Shown here: piece after piece, positions 44,497 through 53,271 of the stretch
Position numbering within the stretch: the stretch's first letter is position 1
Layout: the number at the start of each line of letters is the position of its first letter
Assembly: GCF_900091415.1 (NCBI RefSeq)
Contig: NZ_FMHU01000001.1
Coordinates: forward strand, 2,356,001 to 2,420,000
Length of the DNA stretch: 64,000 nucleotides
From: Micromonospora inyonensis
GTDB taxonomy: Bacteria; Actinomycetota; Actinomycetes; Mycobacteriales; Micromonosporaceae
Direction of reading: 5' to 3'
Made by a program: the position numbers and the translations under genes
The notes under the pieces: model-generated
What the model was told of the DNA's origin: nothing
Seen by the model: only the letters and a program-made list of their open reading frames with translations
Databases searched by the model: none

Positions 44497-45504
44497 TCAC
44501 AATCCGGATGTTCGCACGGGTCCGGTCAAATTCACCGGGCGACCGAGCCGGATCGACCGCTCAACGGCCTCCGCGAGAACAAGCGCTTTCCGGGCCTCGC
44601 GGGCCGGGCAGGGATTTTCGCCGTCGCCGGCGACCAACCGCAGAAATGCCATCATCTCTGCGGCGTACGCGGCCGCGAAGCGCTCTCTGAAGTCCTCGTA
44701 CACCGTCTCCGGACGGCACTCCTCGTCGGTCCGGCGGATCGGGGTTCGACGGTCCAGGCCGACGCTCGCCGTGCCGGCGGTGCCCAGGAATTCGATGCGG
44801 TGGTCGTACCCGAGCGGGTTCGTCCGGCTGGCCGTCAACACCGCGTGCGCGCCGCCGTCAAGGGTCAGCACCACGGTCACCATGTCATGGTCGTCATGCT
44901 CCGCGTAGGATCCGGCAGTGAGGATTGCCCCCTGCGCGTAGACCGAGCTCACATCGCGCCCCGTCATCCACGGCACCACGTCCAAGTCGTGGATCAGACA
45001 GTCACGAACGATTCCACCGGAATGCGCCATGAATTCCGTCGACGGTGGCCACCGGTCGGCGGCGACCGCGCGAATCAGCAACGGGTCGCCGTGGCGGAGA
45101 CTGCGGACGGCGTTCTTCAAGGCCACGTAATCAGGGTCGCACCGGCGCTGGAATCCGACCTGGACCTGGACGTCGAACCTTTCCGCCAATGTGACGATCT
45201 TGTCGGCTTCGGTGAGCCCGATAACCATCGGCTTCTCGCAGAAGACGGTAATGCCGCGGGAGATCGCGGCCCGCGCCACGTCGTAATGACTATCGGAAGG
45301 CGTCGCAACAACGGCCCCGTCCACTCCGGTGAGCGCATCGGCCAGCGTATCCGCGACACGACCCGCGACGTGCGCGCACAACGCAGTCGCCGCGTTCCTG
45401 GAAACATCAAAAAACACCAGTTCAAGCGTAGGGTCCGCCGCGCGGAGGTTGCGTGCGTGGACGGTACCCATGCGGCCGGTACCCAGCACCGCGATTGCCG
45501 TCAT
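44497..45504 (-). CDS. Gfo/Idh/MocA-family dehydrogenase
   Basis: The 335-residue protein has the N-terminal NAD(P) motif AVLGTGRMGTVHARNL, the EKP motif in VFCEKPMVIGLTEAD with the catalytic Lys, and the downstream GGIVRDCLIHDLDVVPWMTG containing the conserved Asp/His region of inositol 2-dehydrogenase-type enzymes. ATG 45504 with GGAGAAG upstream is preferred to the longer frame. It probably oxidises a cyclitol or sugar hydroxyl to a ketone, the step needed before transamination by the aminotransferase domain encoded on the other side of the shared promoter. Confidence 0.86.
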   Translation of the reverse strand: MTAIAVLGTGRMGTVHARNLRAADPTLELVFFDVSRNAATALCAHVAGRVADTLADALTGVDGAVVATPSDSHYDVARAAISRGITVFCEKPMVIGLTEADKIVTLAERFDVQVQVGFQRRCDPDYVALKNAVRSLRHGDPLLIRAVAADRWPPSTEFMAHSGGIVRDCLIHDLDVVPWMTGRDVSSVYAQGAILTAGSYAEHDDHDMVTVVLTLDGGAHAVLTASRTNPLGYDHRIEFLGTAGTASVGLDRRTPIRRTDEECRPETVYEDFRERFAAAYAAEMMAFLRLVAGDGENPCPAREARKALVLAEAVERSIRLGRPVNLTGPVRTSGL

Positions 45505-45605
45505 TTCTTCTCCGAACGCTCGACGTTTCGAAGCGGGCCAGGCTGATCCCGGGTCCGCGTTCGGTGCGGATGAGCCTACGGAAGCCGTGTGCCATCCCTC
45601 GAGGG

Positions 45606-45623
45606 ATGGCAGGTTCATGCCAG
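45606..45623 (+). promoter_or_regulatory. Shared cluster operator, site B
   Basis: ATGGCAGGTTCATGCCAG is a TGGCA-N6-TGCCA dyad 102-119 bp upstream of the dehydrogenase start, in the divergent promoter region with the BtrH-aminotransferase gene. Confidence 0.65.
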
Positions 45624-45728
45624 GCGAAGGAGCCCGCGCAGAGCCGTTGCAAAGCTGTGGAAGGCTACGACTATTGCGGGAGGACATCGTGGCGGTAGAT
45701 CGCAGAGTTCGCTGCGGCGATCCGCGGG

Positions 45729-45893
45729 CCGGACGAGGGCAGGCTGGTCGGCTCCACCTCCACCGGGGGCTGCCTGGTGAAGACCGAGCCGGGGCCGCTT
45801 CGCATGATTCCTCGCCAGGCCGGCGGCGCGACCATCAACACGATGGCGCGGGACGATTCGCCTGTCCGCCGGATGGACGCCAATGGCAACCTC
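45729..45893 (+). pseudogene. griH remnant with internal deletion
   Basis: In one frame this stretch reads EGRLVGSTSTGGCLVKTE, then PLRMIPRQAGGATINTMARD and VRRMDANGN. The first part aligns with EGMLVGSTSAGALLVCAE of the intact griH; the second aligns with PLRLL, TFINAMVQDD and VRLFDADGK nearer its C terminus. Around 70 residues in between are missing and the ends are degenerate. It lies just before the second btrH copy, as the intact griH does before the first. Confidence 0.6.
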
Positions 45894-46037
45894 GTCGACA
45901 GCGCGCCCGGCCGACATCTGACGGCGGTTGCTGCCACACCAAGCCGCTGTGCCGTGACGCGGGCCTCGAGGATGACGACGTCGACGGTCACCGGCACAGC
46001 TCCGGCGAGCTCGCCTCCCCGATCGGCGACCGGGTCC

Positions 46038-48320
46038 ATGGCTGAGCGCCGGCCCCAGCCCCTGGTGTTCGACCCCGCGTTGTCCCTCGGCTGGGAAGGC
46101 AGCCCGATCGACGGCCTGAGCTGCCTGCTGCGCTGCGTCGAGGCGGTGTTGCGGGCGCGCGGGCTGACCCGACTCGAGGTGGCGCGGGCCTTGGCTCTCC
46201 CGGTCGACCTCGCGGGCAGACGACGGCAGCCTGGTCGGTTCCGCAGCGGATGGCTGGCCTGGCGAAACGCCGTGGACGGCCGCACGCACTGGGACGAGTT
46301 CCGCCGGTTGGTCAGATCCGGCCAGCCGGTGCTGCTCATGCCGGACCGCTACTACTGGCCGGGCGACGAGTTCGAGGGACGTCGGCACTTCCTGGACCAT
46401 ATGGTGCTGGCGGTCGGTTTGAACGACACCCGCCTGGTCGTGCTCGACACCGACGCGCCGCCCGCTGACGATTACCGCCGACCGCTGGCGGTCACCCCGG
46501 AGCTGATGCGCGGTGCTTGTCGATTCGCCACTATCCATTTTGCTTCGCCGCGCGACACCGCCGAGACGCTCCGCGAGACGCTGCTGGCGCCCGGCGCCGA
46601 CTGGCTTTCAGCCGACATGCCGGCGGTATCCGGCTTCGCTGAATCGTGGAGGAAACAGGGGCTCACCGGTCCGCTCGCCCGGGGGCTGCATGTCGTCGCA
46701 CTGGGCGAGATCCAGCCCAATCTCTACCTGACCAGCGTGGCCGTGGCCGAGGAGTTTCCAGACGTCACGGCGGCCGCCGGGCGCGCCGCGGCGGGGGCCC
46801 GACACCTCGGCAGGCTGCTGCTCGCGGCGCACCGCTATGCGGGCGACCGGCCGGACGATCGGAGCGTCTACGAGCCAGCCATCGATTCCTTCCTCCGTCT
46901 GCGGACGGCCCTCGACGAATACACGGACGTGGTGCACCACCGGCTGGGCCGCTACCGGACACAGCGGCCGGGCGATCCGGAGGCGCTGTGGAAGCGAGTG
47001 GCGCGCACAAGCCGGTGGTGCTTCGCCGAGGACGTGGCCGCCCCCACTTCCGACACGAACGCAGGAGGGCTCCCCATGATCTCTCTCAGTCCACCACTGG
47101 CGCTCACCCGGTCCCAGGAGCTGCTGGCCCGTGCCGCGCGGGTCGACGCGACCATGGCATATTCGGGCTACGTGCTCCCGCGCGATCAGATGGTGCCGGG
47201 TGAGTACCCGATGTACGGCGAGCGTGCACAGGGCTCGTACATCTGGGATGTCGACGGCAATCGCTACCTGGACTTGTTCCTGGCCGGCGGAACCATCATC
47301 CTCGGTCACGTCGATCCGGTGGTCTCCGAGGCCGTCGTCCGGGAGATCCGTGACGGCTTCGCCATCACCCTGCGTAAGAAAGTCCAGGTAGAGCTGGCGG
47401 AGCTTCTGACCGATGTCGTGCCATACGCCGAGCGCGTGTTCCTGCTCAAGAGCGGGTCCGACGCCACCAGCGCGGCGGTGCGCCTCAGCCGGGCCCACAC
47501 CGGGCGGGAACGCGTCATCCGGTGGGGATACAACGGCTGGCACGACTGGTGCGCCAACCGGCCGAATGGGGTTCCGGAATCGGCTCGCCAGAGTGTGAGC
47601 ACGTTCGACTTCAATGACCTGGACAGCCTCCGGTTGGAGTTCGATCGCTATCCGGGAGAGGTCGCCTGCCTGCTCATGATGCCTTTTGAGGAGGTGCCTC
47701 CGGCTCTGGGCTTTCTCGAGGGCGCTGCCGATCTGGCCCGCGAGAACGGCGCGTTGTTCGTTCTCGACGAGATGCGGTCGGGCTTCCGGGTGGCACTGGG
47801 CGGCGCGCAGGAGAGATACGGCGTACGGGCCGACCTCGTCACCTTCAGCAAGGCCATGGCCAACGGATACCCGATCTCCGCGCTAGTGGGGCGCGAAGAG
47901 GTCATGCGGACCGTCGTTAACGTCCACATCGGGTCGACATTCCACATCAACGGTGCCGAGATGGCAGCGGCTGTGGCGACCATCGGCCGGCTGAGGGACA
48001 CATCCGTGTTGAAGGATGTGGAAACGCTCGGCACCATGCTGCAACGCGGGCTCGCGGAGCAGATCGCGGCCGGGGCGGTCGAGGCTCACGTGCTGGGTGT
48101 GCCGCAGATGCCGTTCATGCGGTTCCACCACGCGGACGAGCGGCTCCGGCAGCTGGCTCAGGACGCCTTCTACACGGAGACGATCCGTAGAGGCATCCTC
48201 CTTCATCCCAACCATCACTGGTACATCAGCGGGACGACGACGGCCGACGACATCGCCGCCCTGCTCGATGCCACGGCGGCCGGGTTCATGGCGGCCGAGG
48301 CGGCAGTGAGTCGTGGCTGA
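46038..48320 (+). CDS. BtrH-type acyltransferase fused to class III aminotransferase
   Basis: From ATG 46038 this single frame encodes 760 residues. Residues 1-345 are a second BtrH/DUF4872 protein, very close to copy 1 (DGLSCLLRC, FLDHMVLAVG, VVLDTDAP). From residue 347 a class III PLP aminotransferase of the glutamate-1-semialdehyde type begins (MISLSPPLALTRSQELL), with LLKSGSDATSAAVR, VLDEMRSGFRVALGG and the Schiff-base Lys in LVTFSKAMANGYP. AGGAGG stands 8 bp before ATG 47076 at the domain boundary, so the second half may also be translated alone. The aminotransferase could aminate a keto-cyclitol and the BtrH half acylate the new amine. The long frame before 46038 is ignored because it covers the griH remnant. 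Confidence 0.8.
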   Translation: MAERRPQPLVFDPALSLGWEGSPIDGLSCLLRCVEAVLRARGLTRLEVARALALPVDLAGRRRQPGRFRSGWLAWRNAVDGRTHWDEFRRLVRSGQPVLLMPDRYYWPGDEFEGRRHFLDHMVLAVGLNDTRLVVLDTDAPPADDYRRPLAVTPELMRGACRFATIHFASPRDTAETLRETLLAPGADWLSADMPAVSGFAESWRKQGLTGPLARGLHVVALGEIQPNLYLTSVAVAEEFPDVTAAAGRAAAGARHLGRLLLAAHRYAGDRPDDRSVYEPAIDSFLRLRTALDEYTDVVHHRLGRYRTQRPGDPEALWKRVARTSRWCFAEDVAAPTSDTNAGGLPMISLSPPLALTRSQELLARAARVDATMAYSGYVLPRDQMVPGEYPMYGERAQGSYIWDVDGNRYLDLFLAGGTIILGHVDPVVSEAVVREIRDGFAITLRKKVQVELAELLTDVVPYAERVFLLKSGSDATSAAVRLSRAHTGRERVIRWGYNGWHDWCANRPNGVPESARQSVSTFDFNDLDSLRLEFDRYPGEVACLLMMPFEEVPPALGFLEGAADLARENGALFVLDEMRSGFRVALGGAQERYGVRADLVTFSKAMANGYPISALVGREEVMRTVVNVHIGSTFHINGAEMAAAVATIGRLRDTSVLKDVETLGTMLQRGLAEQIAAGAVEAHVLGVPQMPFMRFHHADERLRQLAQDAFYTETIRRGILLHPNHHWYISGTTTADDIAALLDATAAGFMAAEAAVSRG

Positions 48321-48395
48321 CCTCGCCGATCTGTGGCAGCTGGTACGCACCGCCGTGAGCCGTCACTCGGCCGCCACCGACAACCCTTCGCGACG
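48313..48395 (+). pseudogene. Truncated start of a further operon gene
   Basis: GTG 48313 overlaps the end of the fusion gene and opens with VADLADLWQLVRTAVSRHSA, a plausible amphipathic N terminus in the operon frame. After about 28 codons the sequence turns into unrelated arginine-rich translation, suggesting that the rest of the gene was deleted. The family is not recognisable. Confidence 0.4.
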
Positions 48396-48497
48396 ACGAG
48401 CCGTTGGCCGAGAACGGCCTTGGTTCTGCAACGGCAGTGTCATGGTCGGATCGGGGCTCGTTGCGCCCACCCTGTTGACCATCGCAGGTCTTGGTGC

Positions 48498-48537
48498 GTG
48501 TCCCGGTGCTGCGGCGAGCGCTGCAGCACCGGGACAC
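48498..48537 (+). terminator. Strong hairpin terminator
   Basis: A perfect 15-bp stem (GTGTCCCGGTGCTGC with its complement) and a 10-nt loop follow the cluster's last plus-strand gene. There is no T-run, as usual in actinomycetes. Confidence 0.7.
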
Positions 48538-48631
48538 CCTCGTCACATGCGACAGGTCACTGCACGGTCAGGGCCACCACTTGTCGACCTCAGAGGGCGT
48601 CTGATTCACGTCTTTCGTGAGTAATGCACGT

Positions 48632-48930
48632 TTAAGTGTCTCGCCAGGTTGGGGTGGTTTCGTCGGTGAGGCGTCTGGTGAGGTTGTCGATCATGGCGAT
48701 GCGGATCATGTTGGCGGAGTTGCCGGGTAGGGCCTCGTAGTCGCGGGCGAGGCGTCGGTGGAGCATGATCCAGCCGAGGGTGCGTTCGACGACCCATCGC
48801 CGTTTGACCACGGAGAATCCTCTGACCTGTGGGTCTTTGGTGACGACTTCGACGTCGATGCCGAGGGCGGCGCCGTGTTCGATCACGCGCTTCTTGAAGC
48901 CGGCGTCGACCCAGGTCTTGGCCAGGGCCC
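48632..48930 (-). pseudogene. IS5-family transposase C-terminal fragment
   Basis: The frame reads TWVDAGFKKRVIEHGAALG and then RRWVVERTLGWIMLHRRLARDYE, the C-terminal catalytic segment (Glu of VVERTLGW) of IS5-type transposases. The N-terminal half is absent and sequence changes abruptly at about 48930. Confidence 0.7.
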
Positions 48931-48954
48931 TGCTTTGACACTCAAGCTCCTGGG

Positions 48955-49186
48955 ATGTCTTTCATGATCTGTAGCCAGGTCGATCGTCCCGGCCCGGGTG
49001 TCCCACTCCCGATGCCGGCAGTTGCGGGAGTTGACCCGCTCGTCGCTGCGCTGTCCGTAGCCGGCGCCGCAGATCGCGTCCGCTTCGGCGGACATCAACG
49101 CCTGCGCGAAGGTCTTCACCATCGCCTGCAACAGGTCCGGCGACGCGCCCTCGATCTGCTCGCGCAGCAGGTCGGCAGGGTTCGCA
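48955..49186 (-). pseudogene. IS256 transposase N-terminal fragment
   Basis: The minus-strand frame reads NPADLLREQIEGASPDLLQAM and EADAICGAGYGQRSDERVNS, a typical Mutator-type N terminus. It is cut at the left by the IS5 fragment and at the right by the NF041680-like element that begins at 49187. Confidence 0.7.
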
Positions 49187-50780
49187 CTCTCAGCTTGTCG
49201 TTTAACCTGCCGGCCCGATGAGCTGCGGGTTTGGCTCCGAGTCAATCCGTGCACTGTGGACAGCAGGCGGCCTTGGCGTGATCATGGATGTTGCTGAGAC
49301 ATCAACGATCGACACCAAGGCCGTGAGGATGAGTGTGCTGGATGACGCCGCCCGCGTCGAGGCTTTAGCGGTGCTGTCCACGTTCCGGACCGAGTTCTAC
49401 CGCTGTCTGACCGCGCGGGCTGACGCCCTGTTCGAGGTGACTGACGCGCTGCTGTGCACGGACGGGCCGGTCAGGTCGCTGGTCGATCTGGTGCTGGCGC
49501 CCGAGCACCGCCGTGGCCACGGCGGCATGTACGACGGGTTGAACTGCGGACGCGTCGACGTCGCTCGGCTGCGGCGCAGCTTGGCGGGCCTGCCGGTGCC
49601 GCGGGCCGCCGACGGGCGGATCGTTCTCGCGGTCGACGTCAGCCCGTGGCTGCGCTCCGACGCCCAGACCAGCCCGGACCGACTGTTCTGCCACGTCTAC
49701 GGCCGTGCAAAGAGTCAGTCGCAGCTGATCCCGGGCTGGCCGTACTCATTCATCGCGGCCCTCGAAGCCGGACGGACCTCGTGGACGGCGATCCTCGACG
49801 CGGTGCGACTCGGACCGGCCGACGACGCGGCCGCTGTCACCGCCGACCAGCTACGCGCCGTCGTGCAACGCCTCATCGCGGCCGGCCACCACGCACCGGG
49901 CGATCGGCGGATCCTGATCGTGTGCGACGCCGGCTACGACATCCCCCGCCTGGCGTTCCTCCTCGCCGACCTGCCCGTGGACCTGCTCGGACGGCTGCGC
50001 TCGGACCGGGTGATGGCACTGCCACCACCCCCACGCCGACCAGGCACGACGGGCCGTCCACCCAAACACGGCCCCGAACTGGCCCTCGCCGACCCCGACA
50101 CCTGGCCGGCGCCGCAGACCGTCACCACCACGCAGACCGCCCGCTACGGCACCGCCACCGCGACCGCCTGGGACCGGGTCCACCCCCGGCTGACCCGCCG
50201 CACCTGCTGGCTCGACCACCAAGGCGACCTGCCGATCATCGAAGGCACCCTGATCCGGCTGCAGGTCGACCACCTGCCCGGCGACCGCCACCCGAAACCA
50301 GTCTGGCTGTGGACCTCCATCACCGCGGCCACCGCCGCGGACGTGGACCGCAGCTGGCAGTCCTACCTGCGCAGATTCGACCTCGAACACACCTTCCGGC
50401 TCCTCAAACAAACGCTGGGCTGGACCCGACCCAAGATCCGCACACCCGACGCGGCCGACCGGTGGACCTGGCTGGTCATCGCCTGCCACACCCAGCTACG
50501 CCTCGCCCGCGGCCTCGCCCAGGACCTCCGCCGACCCTGGGAACGACCCACCGACCCGGACCGGCTCACCCCGGCCCGGGTCCGCCGCGGATTCCGCCAC
50601 ATCCACCCGAAGACCACCCACCCCGCCAGCGCACCAAAACCCAGCAAGGCCGGACCCGGACGCCCCCGAGGATCGAAGAACCGACAGCCCGCACCCAGCT
50701 ACGACGTCGGGAAGACCGTGAAACGCGCCCTCACCATCGCCGAACGACGAGATCAGAAGGGTTAAACGACAAGCTCAGAG
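49187..50780 (+). mobile_element. Transposase element with CTCT(C/G)AGCTTGTCG ends
   Basis: Inverted ends of about 21 bp (CTCTCAGCTTGTCGTTTAAC and its complement, one mismatch) bracket a single transposase gene. The right end is interrupted by, or abuts, an IS5 element. Confidence 0.75.
49284..50765 (+). CDS. IS4/IS701-like transposase (NF041680-type)
   Basis: The 493-residue protein has LAVDVSPWLRSDA with a catalytic Asp, ILIVCDAGYDIPRLAF with the second, and LRRFDLEHTFRLLKQTLGWTRP with the Glu. A Lys/Arg/Pro-rich tail (GRPRGSKNRQPAPS) closes it. The family name is from memory; an internal start at VRMSVLDD is possible. Confidence 0.82.
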   Translation: MDVAETSTIDTKAVRMSVLDDAARVEALAVLSTFRTEFYRCLTARADALFEVTDALLCTDGPVRSLVDLVLAPEHRRGHGGMYDGLNCGRVDVARLRRSLAGLPVPRAADGRIVLAVDVSPWLRSDAQTSPDRLFCHVYGRAKSQSQLIPGWPYSFIAALEAGRTSWTAILDAVRLGPADDAAAVTADQLRAVVQRLIAAGHHAPGDRRILIVCDAGYDIPRLAFLLADLPVDLLGRLRSDRVMALPPPPRRPGTTGRPPKHGPELALADPDTWPAPQTVTTTQTARYGTATATAWDRVHPRLTRRTCWLDHQGDLPIIEGTLIRLQVDHLPGDRHPKPVWLWTSITAATAADVDRSWQSYLRRFDLEHTFRLLKQTLGWTRPKIRTPDAADRWTWLVIACHTQLRLARGLAQDLRRPWERPTDPDRLTPARVRRGFRHIHPKTTHPASAPKPSKAGPGRPRGSKNRQPAPSYDVGKTVKRALTIAERRDQKG

Positions 50781-51800
50781 ACTGTCGGGTAACCAGTCCG
50801 GGGCGTTGCGTTACGGCGAGACACGTCGATGTCAAGTGCTCGACAAATGGATCATCCCCGCCATGATCGCGTTGTGTGCGCAACTGCGACTGTGGCGGGG
50901 ATGACGCTCGTTCATGCTATCCGTCGAGCTTGACCGATGCGATGTGGGCGGTCCTCGCGCCCTTGATGCCGGTACGCGACCTGCGTAAAGGCGGCCGGCC
51001 CCGCAAGTACGGCGATCGGCTGATCCTGGATTCGATCTTCTATGTGCTGCGGTCGGGCTGTCCGTGGCGGATGATGCCTCGCGATCTGGCGCCGCCGGAC
51101 GCGGCGCATCGCTGGTTCACGACGTGGCGGAAGAACGGGACGTGGGATGCGATCCATGACGAGCTTCGCCGGCGGGTGCGGGTGGCCGCTGGTCGTGAGC
51201 CAGAGCCGTCCGCGGCGGTCCTGGACGCACAGTCGATCAAATCCAGTGAGGGTGGCGAATGCCGTGGGTTCGACATGGGGAAGAAGACCACCGGCCGCAA
51301 ACGGCACCTGGTCGTTGACACGATGGGGCTGATCCTGGTGGTGATGGTCACCTCCGCCTCCGTCAACGACCGTCCCGGTGGCCGGCGGATCCTGGCGCGG
51401 CTGGCCGAGGCGTTCACCACCATCGCCCTCGTGTGGGCCGACGGCGGCTACGCCAACAGCATCGACTCCACTCTGCTGACCTGGGCGAAAGAGCAGCTCG
51501 GCATCCTGGTGCAGATCGTCAAGCGCAACGACGACGTCAAGGGCTTCAAGGTCCTACCGCGCCGGTGGGTGGTAGAGAGGACGCTGGGTTGGCTGGTCCG
51601 TAACCGGCGCCTGGCCCGGGACTACGAACGGCTGACCGTCAACTCAGAGGCCATGATCAAGGTCGCGATGATTCGACTCATGACGATACGCCTGGCCGGA
51701 CAGACGATCCGGTGGAACAACGCCATCGACCGCGAAGCCGCCCGACGCATCAACGCTGAACGACTTCTCGCCGTGTAGCTGTCTGGTTACCCGACAGTCT
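50779..51800 (+). mobile_element. IS5-family element with 3-bp TCA duplication
   Basis: Inverted repeats GAGACTGTCGGGTAACCAG at both ends are flanked by TCA on each side, matching the TNA target of the IS1031-type IS5 subgroup. It lies at the very end of the preceding element. Confidence 0.85.
50876..51778 (+). CDS. IS5-family transposase
   Basis: The 300-residue protein has the DUF4096 N-terminal domain (YPSSLTDAMWAVLAPLMP), LDAQSIKSSEGG with the first catalytic Asp, WADGGYANSIDS with the second and RRWVVERTLGWLVRNRRL with the Glu. It appears intact. Confidence 0.9.
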   Translation: MRNCDCGGDDARSCYPSSLTDAMWAVLAPLMPVRDLRKGGRPRKYGDRLILDSIFYVLRSGCPWRMMPRDLAPPDAAHRWFTTWRKNGTWDAIHDELRRRVRVAAGREPEPSAAVLDAQSIKSSEGGECRGFDMGKKTTGRKRHLVVDTMGLILVVMVTSASVNDRPGGRRILARLAEAFTTIALVWADGGYANSIDSTLLTWAKEQLGILVQIVKRNDDVKGFKVLPRRWVVERTLGWLVRNRRLARDYERLTVNSEAMIKVAMIRLMTIRLAGQTIRWNNAIDREAARRINAERLLAV

Positions 51801-52112
51801 CTCAGATGCGGCCATCGCGTTCTCTCTCCTTCTCTGACTTGGTCGTCTTGAAGGATCAACGCGGTGGCCGTCTCCTATCTACGCAACACGCCCATCACGG
51901 GCAAGTCGTACACCACTCCCGTGGACGCAACCGTTTGCAAGCACTCCGTCCACGCGGAGATCTTTTCGTTTCGGCTGGTCCGCGCGCTCCAGCCAACGGG
52001 TCCGGGAAGGCGGCTGGTGGTGGCGATGCCGCAATGCTGAACTAGCCGCGATCGTGCTCGTAGGGTGCCGAACATCCGAGCACCAACCGATCCCGCATGG
52101 CGTCGCACCATC

Positions 52113-52646
52113 TCAGCCTTTGCCGGTCAGCTCTCTCAGATGGGTCAGCAATTCGGCAAGAGGCGCCCCGTGAACGTCTTCAGGATCACTGTCCACCAAG
52201 GGCATGAGACCACAGGACCGGAAGAAGGCCACTCGCTTGAAAACGTCGCCATCGCTCTGGTCAGGCGACATGGCGACGAAGGAGCATCCTGCCATGGCTG
52301 CCTGCTCGGCAAAGCAGCGTAGCAGGGCTGTGCCGACGCCTTTCCGCTGCGCGTCGGGGCGGACACCAATCAGGTAGATCCACGCGTGCGGCAAGGGATG
52401 GCCGGGCTGCTCGATGCGCTCGTCATAAGTTGAGTCGAAGCGGCCCTCGACCAGGCCAAGAACCTCGTCCCCGTCGACGGCCACCCAGCTCGGCAGGGAC
52501 GGTTCAGGGCCTCCCTCGGCGGCATACTGGTAGTCCCAGCCTTCCTGATCGTGGCCCATGCCGTAGAGGATGTCCGCCATCTGTCGGTAGTCGCCGGGCT
52601 TGGACCTGCGTAGCAGCATCAGACCAGGGTAGGTGCGGCGCGCCAC
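52113..52646 (-). CDS. GNAT-family N-acetyltransferase
   Basis: The product is about 167-177 residues, with the acetyl-CoA-binding motif A in LIGVRPDAQRKGVGTALLRCF and a final strand-helix in FKRVAFFRSCGLMP. The start could be GTG 52646 (GAGGG adjacent) or ATG 52619 at MLLRRSKPGDY, where homology would begin. It is flanked by IS debris and unrelated to the pathways as far as I can tell; aminoglycoside acetyltransferase activity is possible but unsupported. Confidence 0.8.
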   Translation of the reverse strand: MARRTYPGLMLLRRSKPGDYRQMADILYGMGHDQEGWDYQYAAEGGPEPSLPSWVAVDGDEVLGLVEGRFDSTYDERIEQPGHPLPHAWIYLIGVRPDAQRKGVGTALLRCFAEQAAMAGCSFVAMSPDQSDGDVFKRVAFFRSCGLMPLVDSDPEDVHGAPLAELLTHLRELTGKG

Positions 52647-52769
52647 CCCTCATCAGCGACGTCGCCGTGTGGGTCTGCTCGACCGCGTCACCATCCGACC
52701 GATCAGCGACTGCGAGGAAGGCAAGCCATCCGGCGGATGATCATCTGCGGTCCCGTCCTGCCCGTTACC

Positions 52770-53270
52770 CCTACCTCGGAAAGCTCTTGATCGCGACCCA
52801 GAAGCTTCCCGTTCCCGGCGCAGCGACGACTACGGCTATCGTACGACGGGTGTTCGGGCAGACCGGTGCCGCCATGCTGCTGCCCTGGCTGCTCGCCTGC
52901 CGTGCCCATGGACCGGTGATCCTCGCCGGCCGCAAGTCGACCCGGGGCCGTGGCCACCGTCGACCTGTGCCCCGTCACCGGCTGGGCACGGCTGTCCTAC
53001 CGGCGCGCCGCCGAGATCTTCGAGCACGCCACCCGACCCCTCGCCGGCCCGGTCGATCGGACGCAGGGCTGCACGCTGCACCAGCTGCGCCACGCGATGC
53101 TCACCCATGAAGCCGAGAACGGAACCCACACCGTCATCCAGCTCGCCCGTTCCCGACACGCCTCCGTCCGCTCTCTTGAGCGCTACGCCCGGCCTGGCCC
53201 GGAAGCCGTCGCCGCGCACTTCGCCGCGACCGACCCGGCCGCCCGCCGCCGGACGTGGCAGGGCCGGTGA
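52770..53270 (+). pseudogene. Tyrosine recombinase (integrase) remnant
   Basis: The 3' part encodes TLHQLRHAMLTHEAE (His-x-x-Arg box) and ARSRHASVRSLERYARPG with the second box and the catalytic Tyr, a typical actinomycete phage-integrase C terminus. The upstream segment AAMLLPWLLACRAHGPV belongs to the same family but lies in another frame, so there is a frameshift near 52940 and the N-terminal half is gone. Confidence 0.7.
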
Positions 53271-53271
53271 C

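Noticed and set aside
45777..46037. N-terminal extension of the BtrH-aminotransferase fusion
   Set aside because: The translation is the decayed griH remnant followed by low-complexity Ser/Thr/Pro; BtrH homology begins just after ATG 46038.
3369..48320. Identification as a validamycin- or acarbose-type cluster
   Set aside because: Only the cyclase and general sugar enzymes are shared; the griI/griH, BtrH, LuxS-like and ketosynthase genes have no counterpart there, and the specific kinases and pseudo-glycosyltransferases of those clusters were not seen.
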